A DNA stretch of 46,397 bases from Erysipelotrichaceae bacterium (GTDB taxonomy: Bacteria > Bacillota_I > Bacilli_A > Erysipelotrichales > Erysipelotrichaceae): contig SVBN01000020.1 in NCBI GenBank assembly GCA_015058875.1, positions 1-46,397 of the forward strand. The letters are read 5' to 3'. The notes below the pieces were generated by a model. It was not told where the DNA came from and did not search any database. It saw nothing but the letters and a program-made list of their open reading frames with translations. The translations under genes were made by a program, and so were the position numbers. This document shows positions 8,271-16,575 of the stretch, one piece after another (the stretch's first letter is position 1; each line of letters begins with the position of its first letter).

Positions 8271-9275
8271 ATGGCACTACTTGAAGTTGAAAACCTGAAA
8301 ACAGAATTCCGCACCGATCAGGGACAGGTTTATGCGGTACGTGATGTCAGCTTTACCCTGGAACAGGGCGAAGCGCTTGGCATTGTCGGAGAATCCGGTT
8401 CCGGAAAGAGCCAGACCATGTATTCGATCATCGGACTTCTGGCAGATAACGGCAAAGTTACCGCAAACAGGATTGCGTTTGACGGAAAGGATATCAATCC
8501 CGGCAGTTTCAAAAGCAAGAAGGATTACGAAGCGCTGATGAAGGATATCCGCGGCAATTCCATGGCGATGATTTTCCAGGATCCGATGACATTCCTGAAC
8601 CCGATTCTGAAGATCGGAAAGCAGCTGACGGAACCGCTTCTGAACCATACCAATATGTCAAAGGAAGAAGCGAGAAAGCGTGCCATTGAACTGATGACGC
8701 TGGTAGGCATTCCTTCCCCTGAAAAGAGAATCGATCAGTATCCGTTCGAATTCTCCGGAGGTATGAGACAGCGTATTATCATTGCGATTGCGCTTGCCAA
8801 CAGCCCGAAGCTGGTGATTGCGGACGAACCGACAACAGCGCTTGACGTTACCATTCAGGCACAGGTGCTTGAACTGATTGATGAACTGAAAAAGAACAGT
8901 AATTCGGCGATTATCATGATTACTCATGACCTCGGCGTCGTCGCAAAGCTTTGCGACAAGCTTGCGATCATGTACGGCGGAAAGATCGTCGAAATGGGCA
9001 CGGATAAAGATATCTTCTATGATCCGAAGCATCCTTATACAAGAGGACTTCTGGGATGCATAGCAAATCCGGATGACGATGAGGAGAAAGAACTGCATCC
9101 GATTGCCGGTTCTCCGCCGGATCTGCTGAATCCTCCGAAGGGCTGCCCGTTTGTGGACAGATGCGATGAAGCACTTCGTGTCTGCAAAGAATATGTTCCG
9201 GAAATGAAACAGTTCTCCGATACACACAGCTGCGCATGCTGGCTCCATGATGAAAGGGTGGTGACTTCAAAATGA
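8271..9275 (+). CDS. oppD: Peptide ABC transporter ATP-binding protein, OppD type
   Basis: 334 residues from the ATG at 8271 (GGTGGAAGTG precedes it). Walker A GESGSGKS, signature FSGGMRQR, Walker B LVIADEPTTALD and the His loop MITHDLGVV are intact. The C-terminus has the oligopeptide-transporter extension with CPFVDRC and later cysteines (RVC, CAC), a region that in several Opp/Dpp ATPases binds a [4Fe-4S] cluster. It pairs with the OppF-type ATPase. Its stop overlaps the next start as ATGA. Confidence 0.92.
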   Translation: MALLEVENLKTEFRTDQGQVYAVRDVSFTLEQGEALGIVGESGSGKSQTMYSIIGLLADNGKVTANRIAFDGKDINPGSFKSKKDYEALMKDIRGNSMAMIFQDPMTFLNPILKIGKQLTEPLLNHTNMSKEEARKRAIELMTLVGIPSPEKRIDQYPFEFSGGMRQRIIIAIALANSPKLVIADEPTTALDVTIQAQVLELIDELKKNSNSAIIMITHDLGVVAKLCDKLAIMYGGKIVEMGTDKDIFYDPKHPYTRGLLGCIANPDDDEEKELHPIAGSPPDLLNPPKGCPFVDRCDEALRVCKEYVPEMKQFSDTHSCACWLHDERVVTSK

Positions 9276-10249
9276 GTGAAAATCCGATTCTGAGTGTCAG
9301 AAACCTGAAAACATATTTTGATGTTACCAAAGGCCTTTTCTCCAAAAAGCAGATTGTCAAAGCTGTTGATGATGTCTCCTTTGATGTCATGCCGAATGAA
9401 ACATTCGGTCTGGTAGGCGAGTCCGGCTGCGGCAAGACAACGCTCGGCAGGACCATTGTCAAGCTGTATGATCCGGTTGCCGGTTCCATTACATTCGAAG
9501 GCAAGGATATTGCCAATCTGAAGGGTAAGGAACTGAAGGCATACCGCAAGGATATGCAGATGATCTTCCAGGATCCTTATGCATCGCTGAATCCCCGTAT
9601 GACTGTCGGTGAAATTATCAAGGAGCCGATGATCATCCACAATATTTATGATTCCGATAAGGAACGTGAAGAAAGAGTTGTCGAACTGCTGAGAATTGTC
9701 GGCCTGAAGCCCGACCATATCCGCAGATATCCGGCGGAATTCTCCGGCGGACAGAGACAGCGTATCGGTATCGCACGTGCTCTGGCCGTGAATCCGAAGT
9801 TTATCGTCTGCGATGAGCCGATTTCCGCACTTGACGTTTCCATTCAGGCTCAGGTTGTAAACCTGCTGAAGAACATTCAGGAAGAGATGGGACTGTCCTA
9901 CCTGTTCATTGCCCATGATCTTTCCATGGTCAAGCATATCTCCGACAGAATCGGTGTTATGTACCTCGGTCATATGGTTGAAATGGGTCCCGGAAACGAT
10001 GTTTACCACCGCCCTCTGCATCCCTATACAACCGCTCTGCTGTCTGCCATTCCGATTCCTGATCCGGATGTTGCGAAAGCAAAGAGCAGAATTATCCTTG
10101 AAGGTGAAATCCCGAGCCCGATCAATCCTCCTGCAGGCTGTCCGTTCTGCACAAGATGTCCGAAGGCTACAGAGAGATGCCATCAGGAAATGCCGAAGCC
10201 GATCCAGGTCGGTACAAGAACCGTTTCCTGCCATCTTTACGAAAAATAA
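9272..10249 (+). CDS. oppF: Peptide ABC transporter ATP-binding protein, OppF type
   Basis: 325 residues; the start overlaps the previous stop (ATGA), so translation is coupled. Walker A GESGCGKTT, signature FSGGQRQR, Walker B FIVCDEPISALD and His loop IAHDLSMVKH are intact. The C-terminal extension has CPFCTRCPKATERC, the cysteine pattern of Opp/Dpp ATPases. It forms the energy-coupling heterodimer with the OppD-type protein. It is the last gene of the operon and is followed by a strong terminator. Confidence 0.92.
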   Translation: MSENPILSVRNLKTYFDVTKGLFSKKQIVKAVDDVSFDVMPNETFGLVGESGCGKTTLGRTIVKLYDPVAGSITFEGKDIANLKGKELKAYRKDMQMIFQDPYASLNPRMTVGEIIKEPMIIHNIYDSDKEREERVVELLRIVGLKPDHIRRYPAEFSGGQRQRIGIARALAVNPKFIVCDEPISALDVSIQAQVVNLLKNIQEEMGLSYLFIAHDLSMVKHISDRIGVMYLGHMVEMGPGNDVYHRPLHPYTTALLSAIPIPDPDVAKAKSRIILEGEIPSPINPPAGCPFCTRCPKATERCHQEMPKPIQVGTRTVSCHLYEK

Positions 10250-10299
10250 AATCCTGTCTGTTGTCTTACGTGAACTCCTTTTTCGAAAACAGACACATC

Positions 10300-10331
10300 T
10301 GCGGCAGTCAGTGTCAGGCTGCCGCATTTTT
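10300..10331 (+). terminator. Rho-independent terminator of the opp operon
   Basis: TGCGGCAG (10300-10307) pairs perfectly with CTGCCGCA (10319-10326), followed by TTTTT. Confidence 0.85.
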
Positions 10332-10345
10332 AATGCGCCGGAATA

Positions 10346-10376
10346 TTGTTTTGAATAGTATGTTGCAATACATAAT
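10346..10376 (+). promoter_or_regulatory. PadR-type operator over a putative promoter
   Basis: TATGTTGCAATACATA (10359-10374) is a dyad of the ATGT-N6-ACAT type, the pattern recognised by many PadR-family repressors. It overlaps a possible -10 (CATAAT, 10371-10376), with a weak -35 (TTGTTT, 10346-10351) 19 bases upstream. It lies 36 bases before the padR ATG, so autorepression is likely. Confidence 0.6.
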
Positions 10377-10409
10377 AGCATGTGATAAATTACAGATGGA
10401 GGAGTTCTT

Positions 10410-10712
10410 ATGGATGCACAGTTAAAGCGGGGAGTACTGGATCTCTGTGTGCTGTCACAGCTGCGCAGAAGAGATATGTACGGATATGAACTGACGGAAA
10501 CCATTGCCGGAGAACTGGATATTACTGCCGGGACTTTGTATCTGGTTTTGAAACGGCTGAAGGACAATGCATACGTGGAAACATATCTGGTGGAATCCAG
10601 CAGCGGACCGGCAAGAAAGTATTATCACATTACGGCAGAAGGCATCCGGTATCAGGAAGCCGGCAGGAAAGAATGGGAAGAATTTGTGGAAAGGACGAAC
10701 AGGCTGTTATGA
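10410..10712 (+). CDS. PadR-family transcriptional regulator
   Basis: 100 residues, the size of the short PadR class. The winged-helix core is clear: LDLCVLSQLRRRDMYGYELTETI, then GTLYLVLKRLKDNAYVETYL and the wing ARKYYHITAEG. A good GGAGG precedes the ATG. Small PadR proteins paired with HAAS/DUF1700 genes usually repress their own operon. The predicted operator just upstream and the ATGA overlap with the next gene support that here. Confidence 0.9.
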   Translation: MDAQLKRGVLDLCVLSQLRRRDMYGYELTETIAGELDITAGTLYLVLKRLKDNAYVETYLVESSSGPARKYYHITAEGIRYQEAGRKEWEEFVERTNRLL

Positions 10713-11836
10713 AAAGGAATGAATATATAAGGGCGCTCAGGGACGCATTGGCAGATATGGATCATGCGTCACGCAATGAGATCATTGAAGAATTTGAACG
10801 CCATTTTGAGGAAGGCGTGCAGAACGGGCTGAGTGAAGAAGAAATTGCGGAGGAGCTCGGAGATCCCCGTGAAGCGGCTGGTGAACTGTCCGGCATGCAG
10901 AATCACAGCAGAACCACTCTGCGTGATCTGCTGTCAGAACTGACTGTTTCGCTTCGCGTATCCAGAAGGGAAGAAGAATCCGGCAGCCCGGAAACCATCT
11001 GCGGACACAGTGACGATCATTTTGAAAAAGTCGTGATTCATGCGGTCAGGGCAAGTGCGGATATGGAAATCCGGACCGGGGAGAGAATTGAGTATATCTT
11101 CCGGAAAGGAAGAAATCTGTTCGGAACAAATAATGTACGCCTGGAAACGGAAACCGGAGATGATACATTCTTCCTTTATATATATGACGGGCACGGTGAT
11201 CTGGATCTGACGCTTCCCTGCTGCACGGATATGCTGGAAATCAGGAATCCCAACGGAGATGTACATATCTCGGAAATGAATCTTGTATCAGCTGATATCA
11301 ATTGCACAAACGGTGATGTCACGATGGAAGAAACCGATGCGGAAAAACTGCATCTCACAGTGAGACATGGCGATGTGACAATGAGCGATGTAAACTCATT
11401 GAATATGGTAATGGAAATGAATGCGGGCGATCTGGAAATGAACCGCTGTTCAGGGAATGCGGAGATACAGACAGCCGCAGGGGATATTGAAATTGAAGGA
11501 CACAGCGGCGAAAAGATCTCCGTTTCCACGAAGTCCGGAGATATCGAACTGGAAACAGATGCACCGGTCATCAGTGTCACAGCTGTCTCCGGTGATATTG
11601 AAATCAGCACTCCGAACAGAATTGATATCCTCGAAGCACATTCCGTGTCAGGAGACATCGATCTTTCCCTGAAGGATCCTGAATGGTGTGCGGAATTGAG
11701 CACGGTCAGCGGAGATATTGAAAACAGGACCGGAAAGCCCGAACTGAGAAGCCGGAAGACAGTGCGGATCGGAGAAGGCAATGTGAATGTGTATGCTTCC
11801 ACCGTATCCGGAGATATTACAGCGGACGAATACTGA
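10709..11836 (+). CDS. HAAS (DUF1700)-DUF4097 fusion protein without membrane segments
   Basis: 375 residues from the ATG at 10709, which overlaps the padR stop (ATGA). Residues 1-75 match the helical HAAS/DUF1700 domain (EIIEEFERHFEEG...LSEEEIAEELGDPREAA). From about residue 105 there is a DUF4097-like right-handed beta-helix with many SGDIE/AGDIE/NGDVT repeats. In most relatives these domains are separated by membrane helices or carried on separate membrane proteins. No hydrophobic segment or signal peptide is visible here, so the protein looks cytosolic. It is probably involved in envelope-stress or adhesion-type sensing with PadR, but the function is unknown. Confidence 0.8.
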   Translation: MKRNEYIRALRDALADMDHASRNEIIEEFERHFEEGVQNGLSEEEIAEELGDPREAAGELSGMQNHSRTTLRDLLSELTVSLRVSRREEESGSPETICGHSDDHFEKVVIHAVRASADMEIRTGERIEYIFRKGRNLFGTNNVRLETETGDDTFFLYIYDGHGDLDLTLPCCTDMLEIRNPNGDVHISEMNLVSADINCTNGDVTMEETDAEKLHLTVRHGDVTMSDVNSLNMVMEMNAGDLEMNRCSGNAEIQTAAGDIEIEGHSGEKISVSTKSGDIELETDAPVISVTAVSGDIEISTPNRIDILEAHSVSGDIDLSLKDPEWCAELSTVSGDIENRTGKPELRSRKTVRIGEGNVNVYASTVSGDITADEY

Positions 11837-11864
11837 AGCGCAGCAGAATCATTTATCAAAGCTG

Positions 11865-11902
11865 AACAGGTTTATGGAAACATTCATGAACCTGTTTTTT
11901 TT
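11865..11902 (+). terminator. Rho-independent terminator after the HAAS-DUF4097 gene
   Basis: AACAGGTTTATG (from 11865) pairs with CATGAACCTGTT (ending near 11896) with one G-U, followed by a run of eight T. Confidence 0.85.
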
Positions 11903-11948
11903 GCTGTTATAGATTTTTTTGAATGGCATCCATATGACATTATGTATT

Positions 11949-11977
11949 TTACCGATAGTGAAATCGCTTTCTATAAT
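11949..11977 (+). promoter_or_regulatory. Putative promoter of the aconitase gene
   Basis: TATAAT (11972-11977) with a weak -35 (TTACCG, 11949-11954) at 17 bases. The 11-mer CTTTCTATAAT spanning the -10 (11967-11977) is repeated exactly at the citrate-type transporter promoter (14175-14185), suggesting a shared regulator. Confidence 0.5.
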
Positions 11978-12005
11978 GAGAGTGAAGAAAAGGGAGAACA
12001 ATCAC

Positions 12006-13982
12006 ATGGGAATGAATCTGACGAGAAAAATCATCTCCTCTCATCTGGCAAAGCCTTCCGAAATGAAGCCGGGTGATGACATTTTTGTAAAAGTCGACCA
12101 GACACTGACGCATGATATCAATGCGGTCATGACCTATCTTGCTTTTGAGGCGATCGGTCTTCCCCGTGCGAGAACTGAGATCAGTGTTTCCAATCTTGAT
12201 CATAATCTGCTTTATATCGATTTCAAAACGCCGGATGATCATATTTATTTGAGAACTGCCGCAGAAAAATACGGCGTCTATGTATCCAGACCCGGCAACG
12301 GCATCTGCCACACCATTCATACTTCAAGATTTGCCGTTCCCGGCAAGCTTCTGATGGGAGGCGACAGCCATACGCCTTCCGGCGGTGCCGTAGGAATGCT
12401 GGCAATCGGCGTCGGCGGAATGGACGTCGCAACAGCCATGACCGGCGTACCGATGCGTCTGACCATGCCGAAGGTAGTAAAAGTCAATCTGACCGGAAAA
12501 CTCAGACCGGGCGTGAATGCCAAGGAAGTTATCCTGGAAATGCTGAGAAGGGAAAGCATTAAGGGCGGACTCGGAAAAGTATATGAATATGTCGGCGAGG
12601 GTGCGGAAAATCTGGAAGTGCCGGAACGTATGACCATTACCAATATGGGTGCCGAGATGGGCGCTACATCTTCCATCTTCCCGGCAGATCATGTCGTAAA
12701 GAGATTCCTGGAAGCGCAGGAACGCGGCGATCAGTTTGTTGAGATGAAACCGGATGAGGATGCGGAATACGATGAGGAAATGACACTGAATCTTTCCGAA
12801 CTCGAACCGCTGGTTGCTCTGCCGCATCAGCCGGACAATGTTATTCCGATGCGCGAGCTGAAAGACCGTCCGCCGGTACAGCAGGTATTCATGGGCAGCT
12901 GCACCAATGCCAGCTATGCCGACCTTGCCAAGGCTGCGCTTGTGATGCAGGGCAGACATGTCAATGAAGGCGTGCAGTGCACATTGGGCATTTCCTCACG
13001 CCAGGTATACAAGCAGCTGATGAAAGACGGATATCTCGGCATGCTGGTGGACGCCGGTGTCCGTATCCTGGAAATTGCCTGTGGTCCGTGCTGCGCGATC
13101 GGCCAGGTACCTCCGACCAACGGCATTGCCGTCCGTACGTCCAACAGAAATTTCCGCGGCCGTGCCGGTTCTCCGAATGCCAATATCTATCTGGTGTCTC
13201 CGGAAACCGCTGCCGCTACGGCAATCACGGGAACATTTGCGACTGCCGAAGAGATAATGGGTGCTGATGTTGCGAAACTTGCGGATATCCATGAACCGCT
13301 TCATTATGAGGTCGATGATTCTCTGCTGATCAGACCGCTGCCCGAGGAAGAAGCCGCAAAGGTTGAAGTTGTCCGCGGTCCGAACATCGCACCGCTGCCG
13401 GTACCGGAAAAACCGGAACAGCATCTGTCATGCGAAGTATCCCTGAAGGGAACAGACAATATTTCCACCGATGATATCACGCCTGCCGGAGCGGAATTCT
13501 CCAGCATGCGTTCCAATATTCCTTTAATGTCCAAATACTGCTATCACCGCTATGATCCGACATTTGCGGAGCGTGCAAGAGCCCTCGGCAGGTCGATCAT
13601 TGTCGGCGGTGAAAACTACGGACAGGGCAGTTCCAGAGAACATGCCGCAATCAATCCGATGTATCTCGGCGTCAAGTGCGTGATTGCCATGAGCATTGCT
13701 CGTATCCATAAAGGAAATCTGATCAACCACGGCATCGTGCCGATGCTGTTTGAAAGCCGGGAAGATTACGAGAAGATTGAACAGGGAGATACGCTGGAAA
13801 TCAACGGATTCCTCGATCAGATCCCGACACGCAGAGTCATTGTCCGCGATGTGACAAAGGACTTTGAATTCCCTGTCAGACTGGAACTGACAGATTCTGA
13901 AATTGAAGTAGTGCTGGCAGGAGGTCAGCTGCGCTATTTGAAGGACCAGCTGGTGAAAGAAGGCGTCATCAGCAAAGCCTGA
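12006..13982 (+). CDS. acnA: Aconitate hydratase (aconitase)
   Basis: 658 residues from the ATG at 12006 (AAGGGAG upstream); an earlier in-frame ATG at 11919 lies before the promoter and is not used. It interconverts citrate and isocitrate through cis-aconitate using a labile [4Fe-4S] cluster. The cluster cysteines are C299 (GSCTN), C359 and C362 (CGPC). The substrate-handling motifs GGDSHTPSGG and, in the C-terminal swivel domain, GGENYGQGSSREHAA are intact. Length fits the shorter ~640-residue aconitases of anaerobes rather than the ~890-residue AcnA. It stands at the head of a block with a 2-hydroxycarboxylate transporter and an isocitrate-type dehydrogenase, so a role in citrate use or glutamate precursor supply is likely. 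Confidence 0.88.
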   Translation: MGMNLTRKIISSHLAKPSEMKPGDDIFVKVDQTLTHDINAVMTYLAFEAIGLPRARTEISVSNLDHNLLYIDFKTPDDHIYLRTAAEKYGVYVSRPGNGICHTIHTSRFAVPGKLLMGGDSHTPSGGAVGMLAIGVGGMDVATAMTGVPMRLTMPKVVKVNLTGKLRPGVNAKEVILEMLRRESIKGGLGKVYEYVGEGAENLEVPERMTITNMGAEMGATSSIFPADHVVKRFLEAQERGDQFVEMKPDEDAEYDEEMTLNLSELEPLVALPHQPDNVIPMRELKDRPPVQQVFMGSCTNASYADLAKAALVMQGRHVNEGVQCTLGISSRQVYKQLMKDGYLGMLVDAGVRILEIACGPCCAIGQVPPTNGIAVRTSNRNFRGRAGSPNANIYLVSPETAAATAITGTFATAEEIMGADVAKLADIHEPLHYEVDDSLLIRPLPEEEAAKVEVVRGPNIAPLPVPEKPEQHLSCEVSLKGTDNISTDDITPAGAEFSSMRSNIPLMSKYCYHRYDPTFAERARALGRSIIVGGENYGQGSSREHAAINPMYLGVKCVIAMSIARIHKGNLINHGIVPMLFESREDYEKIEQGDTLEINGFLDQIPTRRVIVRDVTKDFEFPVRLELTDSEIEVVLAGGQLRYLKDQLVKEGVISKA

Positions 13983-14013
13983 AGACCAACGATTGTGGCC
14001 TCAACCCTTTTGG

Positions 14014-14053
14014 AAGAGATATCCGTACCCATGCGGATATCTCTTCTCTTTTT
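14014..14053 (+). terminator. Rho-independent terminator after aconitase
   Basis: AAGAGATATCCG (14014-14025) and CGGATATCTCTT (14034-14045) form a perfect 12-bp stem with an 8-base loop, followed by CTCTTTTT. Confidence 0.9.
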
Positions 14054-14174
14054 CTGATTGATTAAAAGTAATGAATAGCAGAAGATTCGGTAACCGTAAT
14101 GTATATGGCGAAACAGCATAGAAAAAATCGTATGAAAAGCATACCTTTATATGTATTTTTCTTACATGAAAGCC

Positions 14175-14197
14175 CTTTCTATAATTTGTATAGAAAG
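14175..14197 (+). promoter_or_regulatory. Dyad operator overlapping the -10 of the carboxylate transporter gene
   Basis: CTTTCTATA-ATTTG-TATAGAAAG is a perfect 9-bp inverted repeat. It contains TATAAT (14180-14185), the likely -10; only poor T-rich -35 candidates lie upstream. The CTATA-N5-TATAG core suits LysR-type binding, and a LysR gene lies two genes downstream. The left half with the -10 is identical to the aconitase promoter. Confidence 0.55.
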
Positions 14198-14205
14198 ACA
14201 TAGAA

Positions 14206-14234
14206 AACAGAGGGGATAGAGGAAAATCTCTGTT
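14206..14234 (+). promoter_or_regulatory. 5' leader hairpin before the transporter gene
   Basis: AACAGAG (14206-14212) pairs with CTCTGTT (14228-14234), just before the GAAAGGAG ribosome site and the ATG at 14250. It may tune translation. Confidence 0.35.
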
Positions 14235-14249
14235 GAGAAAGGAGAAAAT

Positions 14250-15566
14250 ATGTCTGAAAAAAAGAAGAGTTTTATCGATGAACTCAAAGAATTTCACGGT
14301 CTGCCCTGGTGGCTTTATCTGGCTATTCTGGCGATTGCCGTCATCACAATGTATCTGGATGTTCTGAACGAAGATCTGATGACATTCATTCTCGTTGCCG
14401 GTGCAATTTCCCTGGGCTTCTATAAGCTCGGTGAGATCCTGCCGATCTGGAATGACTATATCGGCGGCGGCCTCCTGATGGTATTCTTCGGCACAGCTGT
14501 TCTGCAGTATCTCGGCGTGATTCCCGAGAAATACGGCACGCTCGTCAATGAAATGGTAAACGGCGATACCGGTGTTCTGACCGTATTCATCGTCTTCCTG
14601 ATCATCGGTTCCATTCTTGCTCTGGACCGTCAGATTCTGCTGAAGTCCTTTGCCGGATACATTCCTTCCATTCTCGGCGGTCTTGTCGGTGCATCCCTGT
14701 TCGGAATCGCTACCGGACTGCTGTTCGGAGTAGATCCGGCAAGCATGCTGATCAAGTATGTTCTTCCGATCATGGGCGGCGGAAACGGTGCCGGTGCGGT
14801 ACCTCTGTCACAGCTGTATGAGCAGGTTACAGGGGATCCTGCCGCAAGCTATTATTCCTTCGCAATTATCGTTCTGACGATTGCCAACCTGTTCTGCATC
14901 GTTGCAGGTGCACTGCTGAACAAGCTCGGAACTGTAAAGCCTGAATGGACAGGCGACAAGACCAATATCATGCCGGTTGACCAGAACCTGATCAAGGAAG
15001 ATGTCAAGGCTGATGTCAAAATGGGAGACTATGCAGGCGTACTGCTGCTGGGCGGCGCAATCTACGGCGTCGGCAGACTGATCTCCAAGAAGATCCTTCC
15101 GACAATCCTCGGCGCTTCCATCCATTACTTCGCATATGTCATTCTGTTTACGGTCGTTCTTGCTGCAGTCGGAATTATCCCTGCAAAGATGCGTGTTGCC
15201 GCAAAGCATGTCCAGAGCTTCATGACAGCGGTTGTCGGTATCATGATGATGACAGCTATGGGTATTGACTTCGACCTCGGCGAACTTGCTGCTGCAATGA
15301 GCCCGGCAAACCTTCTGATTGCCCTGATGGTAGTTCTCGGCGCGATCGTCGGTTCCGCACTGGTCGGAAAACTTGTCGGCTTCTATCCGATCGATACAGC
15401 TGTTACAGCAGGTCTCTGCATGGCGAACAGAGGCGGTTCCGGTGACATCGCAGTTCTCGGTGCTGCAGACAGACTCGAACTGATCTCCTACGCACAGCTT
15501 TCCAGCCGTGTCGGCGGCGGTATCGTTCTGATCATCGCATCATTCGTATTCTCATTCCTGCTGTAA
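14250..15566 (+). CDS. 2-hydroxycarboxylate transporter family (citrate/malate-type) permease
   Basis: 438 residues with about 11-12 hydrophobic segments. The family-defining GGxG motif is present as MGGGNGAGAVPLSQLYEQVTG near residue 176, and a second one lies in the C-terminal half (CMANRGGSGDIAVLGAADRLEL). Members (CitS, CimH, MleP) move citrate, malate or lactate with Na+ or protons, or by exchange. Its place between aconitase and the dehydrogenase/PrpF genes points to uptake of a tri- or dicarboxylate that feeds them. Start chosen at MSEKKK behind GAAAGGAG. Confidence 0.88.
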   Translation: MSEKKKSFIDELKEFHGLPWWLYLAILAIAVITMYLDVLNEDLMTFILVAGAISLGFYKLGEILPIWNDYIGGGLLMVFFGTAVLQYLGVIPEKYGTLVNEMVNGDTGVLTVFIVFLIIGSILALDRQILLKSFAGYIPSILGGLVGASLFGIATGLLFGVDPASMLIKYVLPIMGGGNGAGAVPLSQLYEQVTGDPAASYYSFAIIVLTIANLFCIVAGALLNKLGTVKPEWTGDKTNIMPVDQNLIKEDVKADVKMGDYAGVLLLGGAIYGVGRLISKKILPTILGASIHYFAYVILFTVVLAAVGIIPAKMRVAAKHVQSFMTAVVGIMMMTAMGIDFDLGELAAAMSPANLLIALMVVLGAIVGSALVGKLVGFYPIDTAVTAGLCMANRGGSGDIAVLGAADRLELISYAQLSSRVGGGIVLIIASFVFSFLL

Positions 15567-15576
15567 AAGGTGAGTT

Positions 15577-16485
15577 ATGATCTGGCGTGAACTTGTTGTA
15601 AGTGAAGAAGACAGACAGCTTGTACAGGAAGTCATTGACTCCGGTGCAGGAAAATCCCTTCCGGAAGAAAAACTCAATGAGTTTCACGCCGGAGAAGAAC
15701 GCAGCTTTGAAATTGAAACTGCTGTCGGAAACACACTTGTGCATTTCTGCCGTCCGGAAGGCAGTGAAGGAAAGACAATTCCTCTGCTGATCAACTTCCA
15801 CGGCGGCGGATTCGTCAAGGGCAGAAGGGATCAGGACATTGTCTTCTCCCGTAAATTCTGCCAGCTTGGAAATATTGCAATACTGGATGTGGACTATGTT
15901 CCGGCACCGCTGATGCGCTATCCCGGCCAGGTATATGCATGCTATGACGTCATGCAGTACTGCTTCGATGAAGTGCATGCTGCAGAGCTTGGAATTGATC
16001 CTCAGAAAATTGCAATGGCAGGCCACAGTGCCGGCGGAAATATTGTCGCGTCCATTGTGACCAGAGCGATTATTGAAGGCGGACATGTTCCTGCACTTCA
16101 GATTCTGGATTATCCGGGGCTGGATCTCAGCAAAAGTGCAAAAGAAAAGCGCAACGGAGATTCCAATCCGCGGATTCCGCTGTGGAAGAGTGATTTCTAT
16201 GACCGGATGTATTCCGATCCGGATCAGAGAACAGAAGTATATGCATCGCCTGCTCTTGCCGGCGATGATGTCGTGGCAAAAATGCCTCCGACTGTCATGC
16301 TGTTCTGTGAGAATGACACGTTCTGCGATGAGGATCATGATTATGCACAGCGGCTGATGAAACTCGGCGTACCGGTGTATGCAAAGTGCTTCCTGCACTC
16401 CGGCCACGGTTTCACCGTACAATGCAGGGACGAGTATCAGACAGCGGAAAAGATGATCTTTGACGCACTCAAAATGTATCTGTAA
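15577..16485 (+). CDS. Alpha/beta hydrolase, hormone-sensitive-lipase-like esterase
   Basis: 302 residues. The oxyanion-hole motif HGGGF and the nucleophile elbow GHSAGG define the HSL/acetyl-esterase family. The charge-relay residues are probably the Asp in CENDTFCDED and the His in HSGHGF. No signal peptide is present, so the enzyme is cytosolic. It starts 10 bases after the transporter stop and is surely co-transcribed. It could release a carboxylate from an ester taken up by the transporter (inference). Confidence 0.85.
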   Translation: MIWRELVVSEEDRQLVQEVIDSGAGKSLPEEKLNEFHAGEERSFEIETAVGNTLVHFCRPEGSEGKTIPLLINFHGGGFVKGRRDQDIVFSRKFCQLGNIAILDVDYVPAPLMRYPGQVYACYDVMQYCFDEVHAAELGIDPQKIAMAGHSAGGNIVASIVTRAIIEGGHVPALQILDYPGLDLSKSAKEKRNGDSNPRIPLWKSDFYDRMYSDPDQRTEVYASPALAGDDVVAKMPPTVMLFCENDTFCDEDHDYAQRLMKLGVPVYAKCFLHSGHGFTVQCRDEYQTAEKMIFDALKMYL

Positions 16486-16510
16486 AAGATATAATTAATC
16501 TGACGTACAA

Positions 16511-16543
16511 ACAGGGAGAACAGCAGTATGATTCTCCCTGTTT
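16511..16543 (+). terminator. Rho-independent terminator after the esterase gene
   Basis: ACAGGGAGAA (16511-16520) pairs with TTCTCCCTGT (16532-16541) around an 11-base loop, followed by TTTC. The T-run is short, so some read-through into the LysR gene is possible. Confidence 0.65.
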
Positions 16544-16575
16544 CTGAAACATCATTGATTCTTCAGGAGGGCATT

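Noticed and set aside
9035-10567. A 510-residue minus-strand frame opposite OppD/OppF
   Set aside because: It mirrors conserved ATPase genes, crosses the terminator and PadR operator, and has no recognisable domain.
11457-11830. Repeated DNA encoding SGDIE-like units taken as a repeat array
   Set aside because: The units are degenerate at DNA level and are explained by the beta-helix repeats of the DUF4097 protein.
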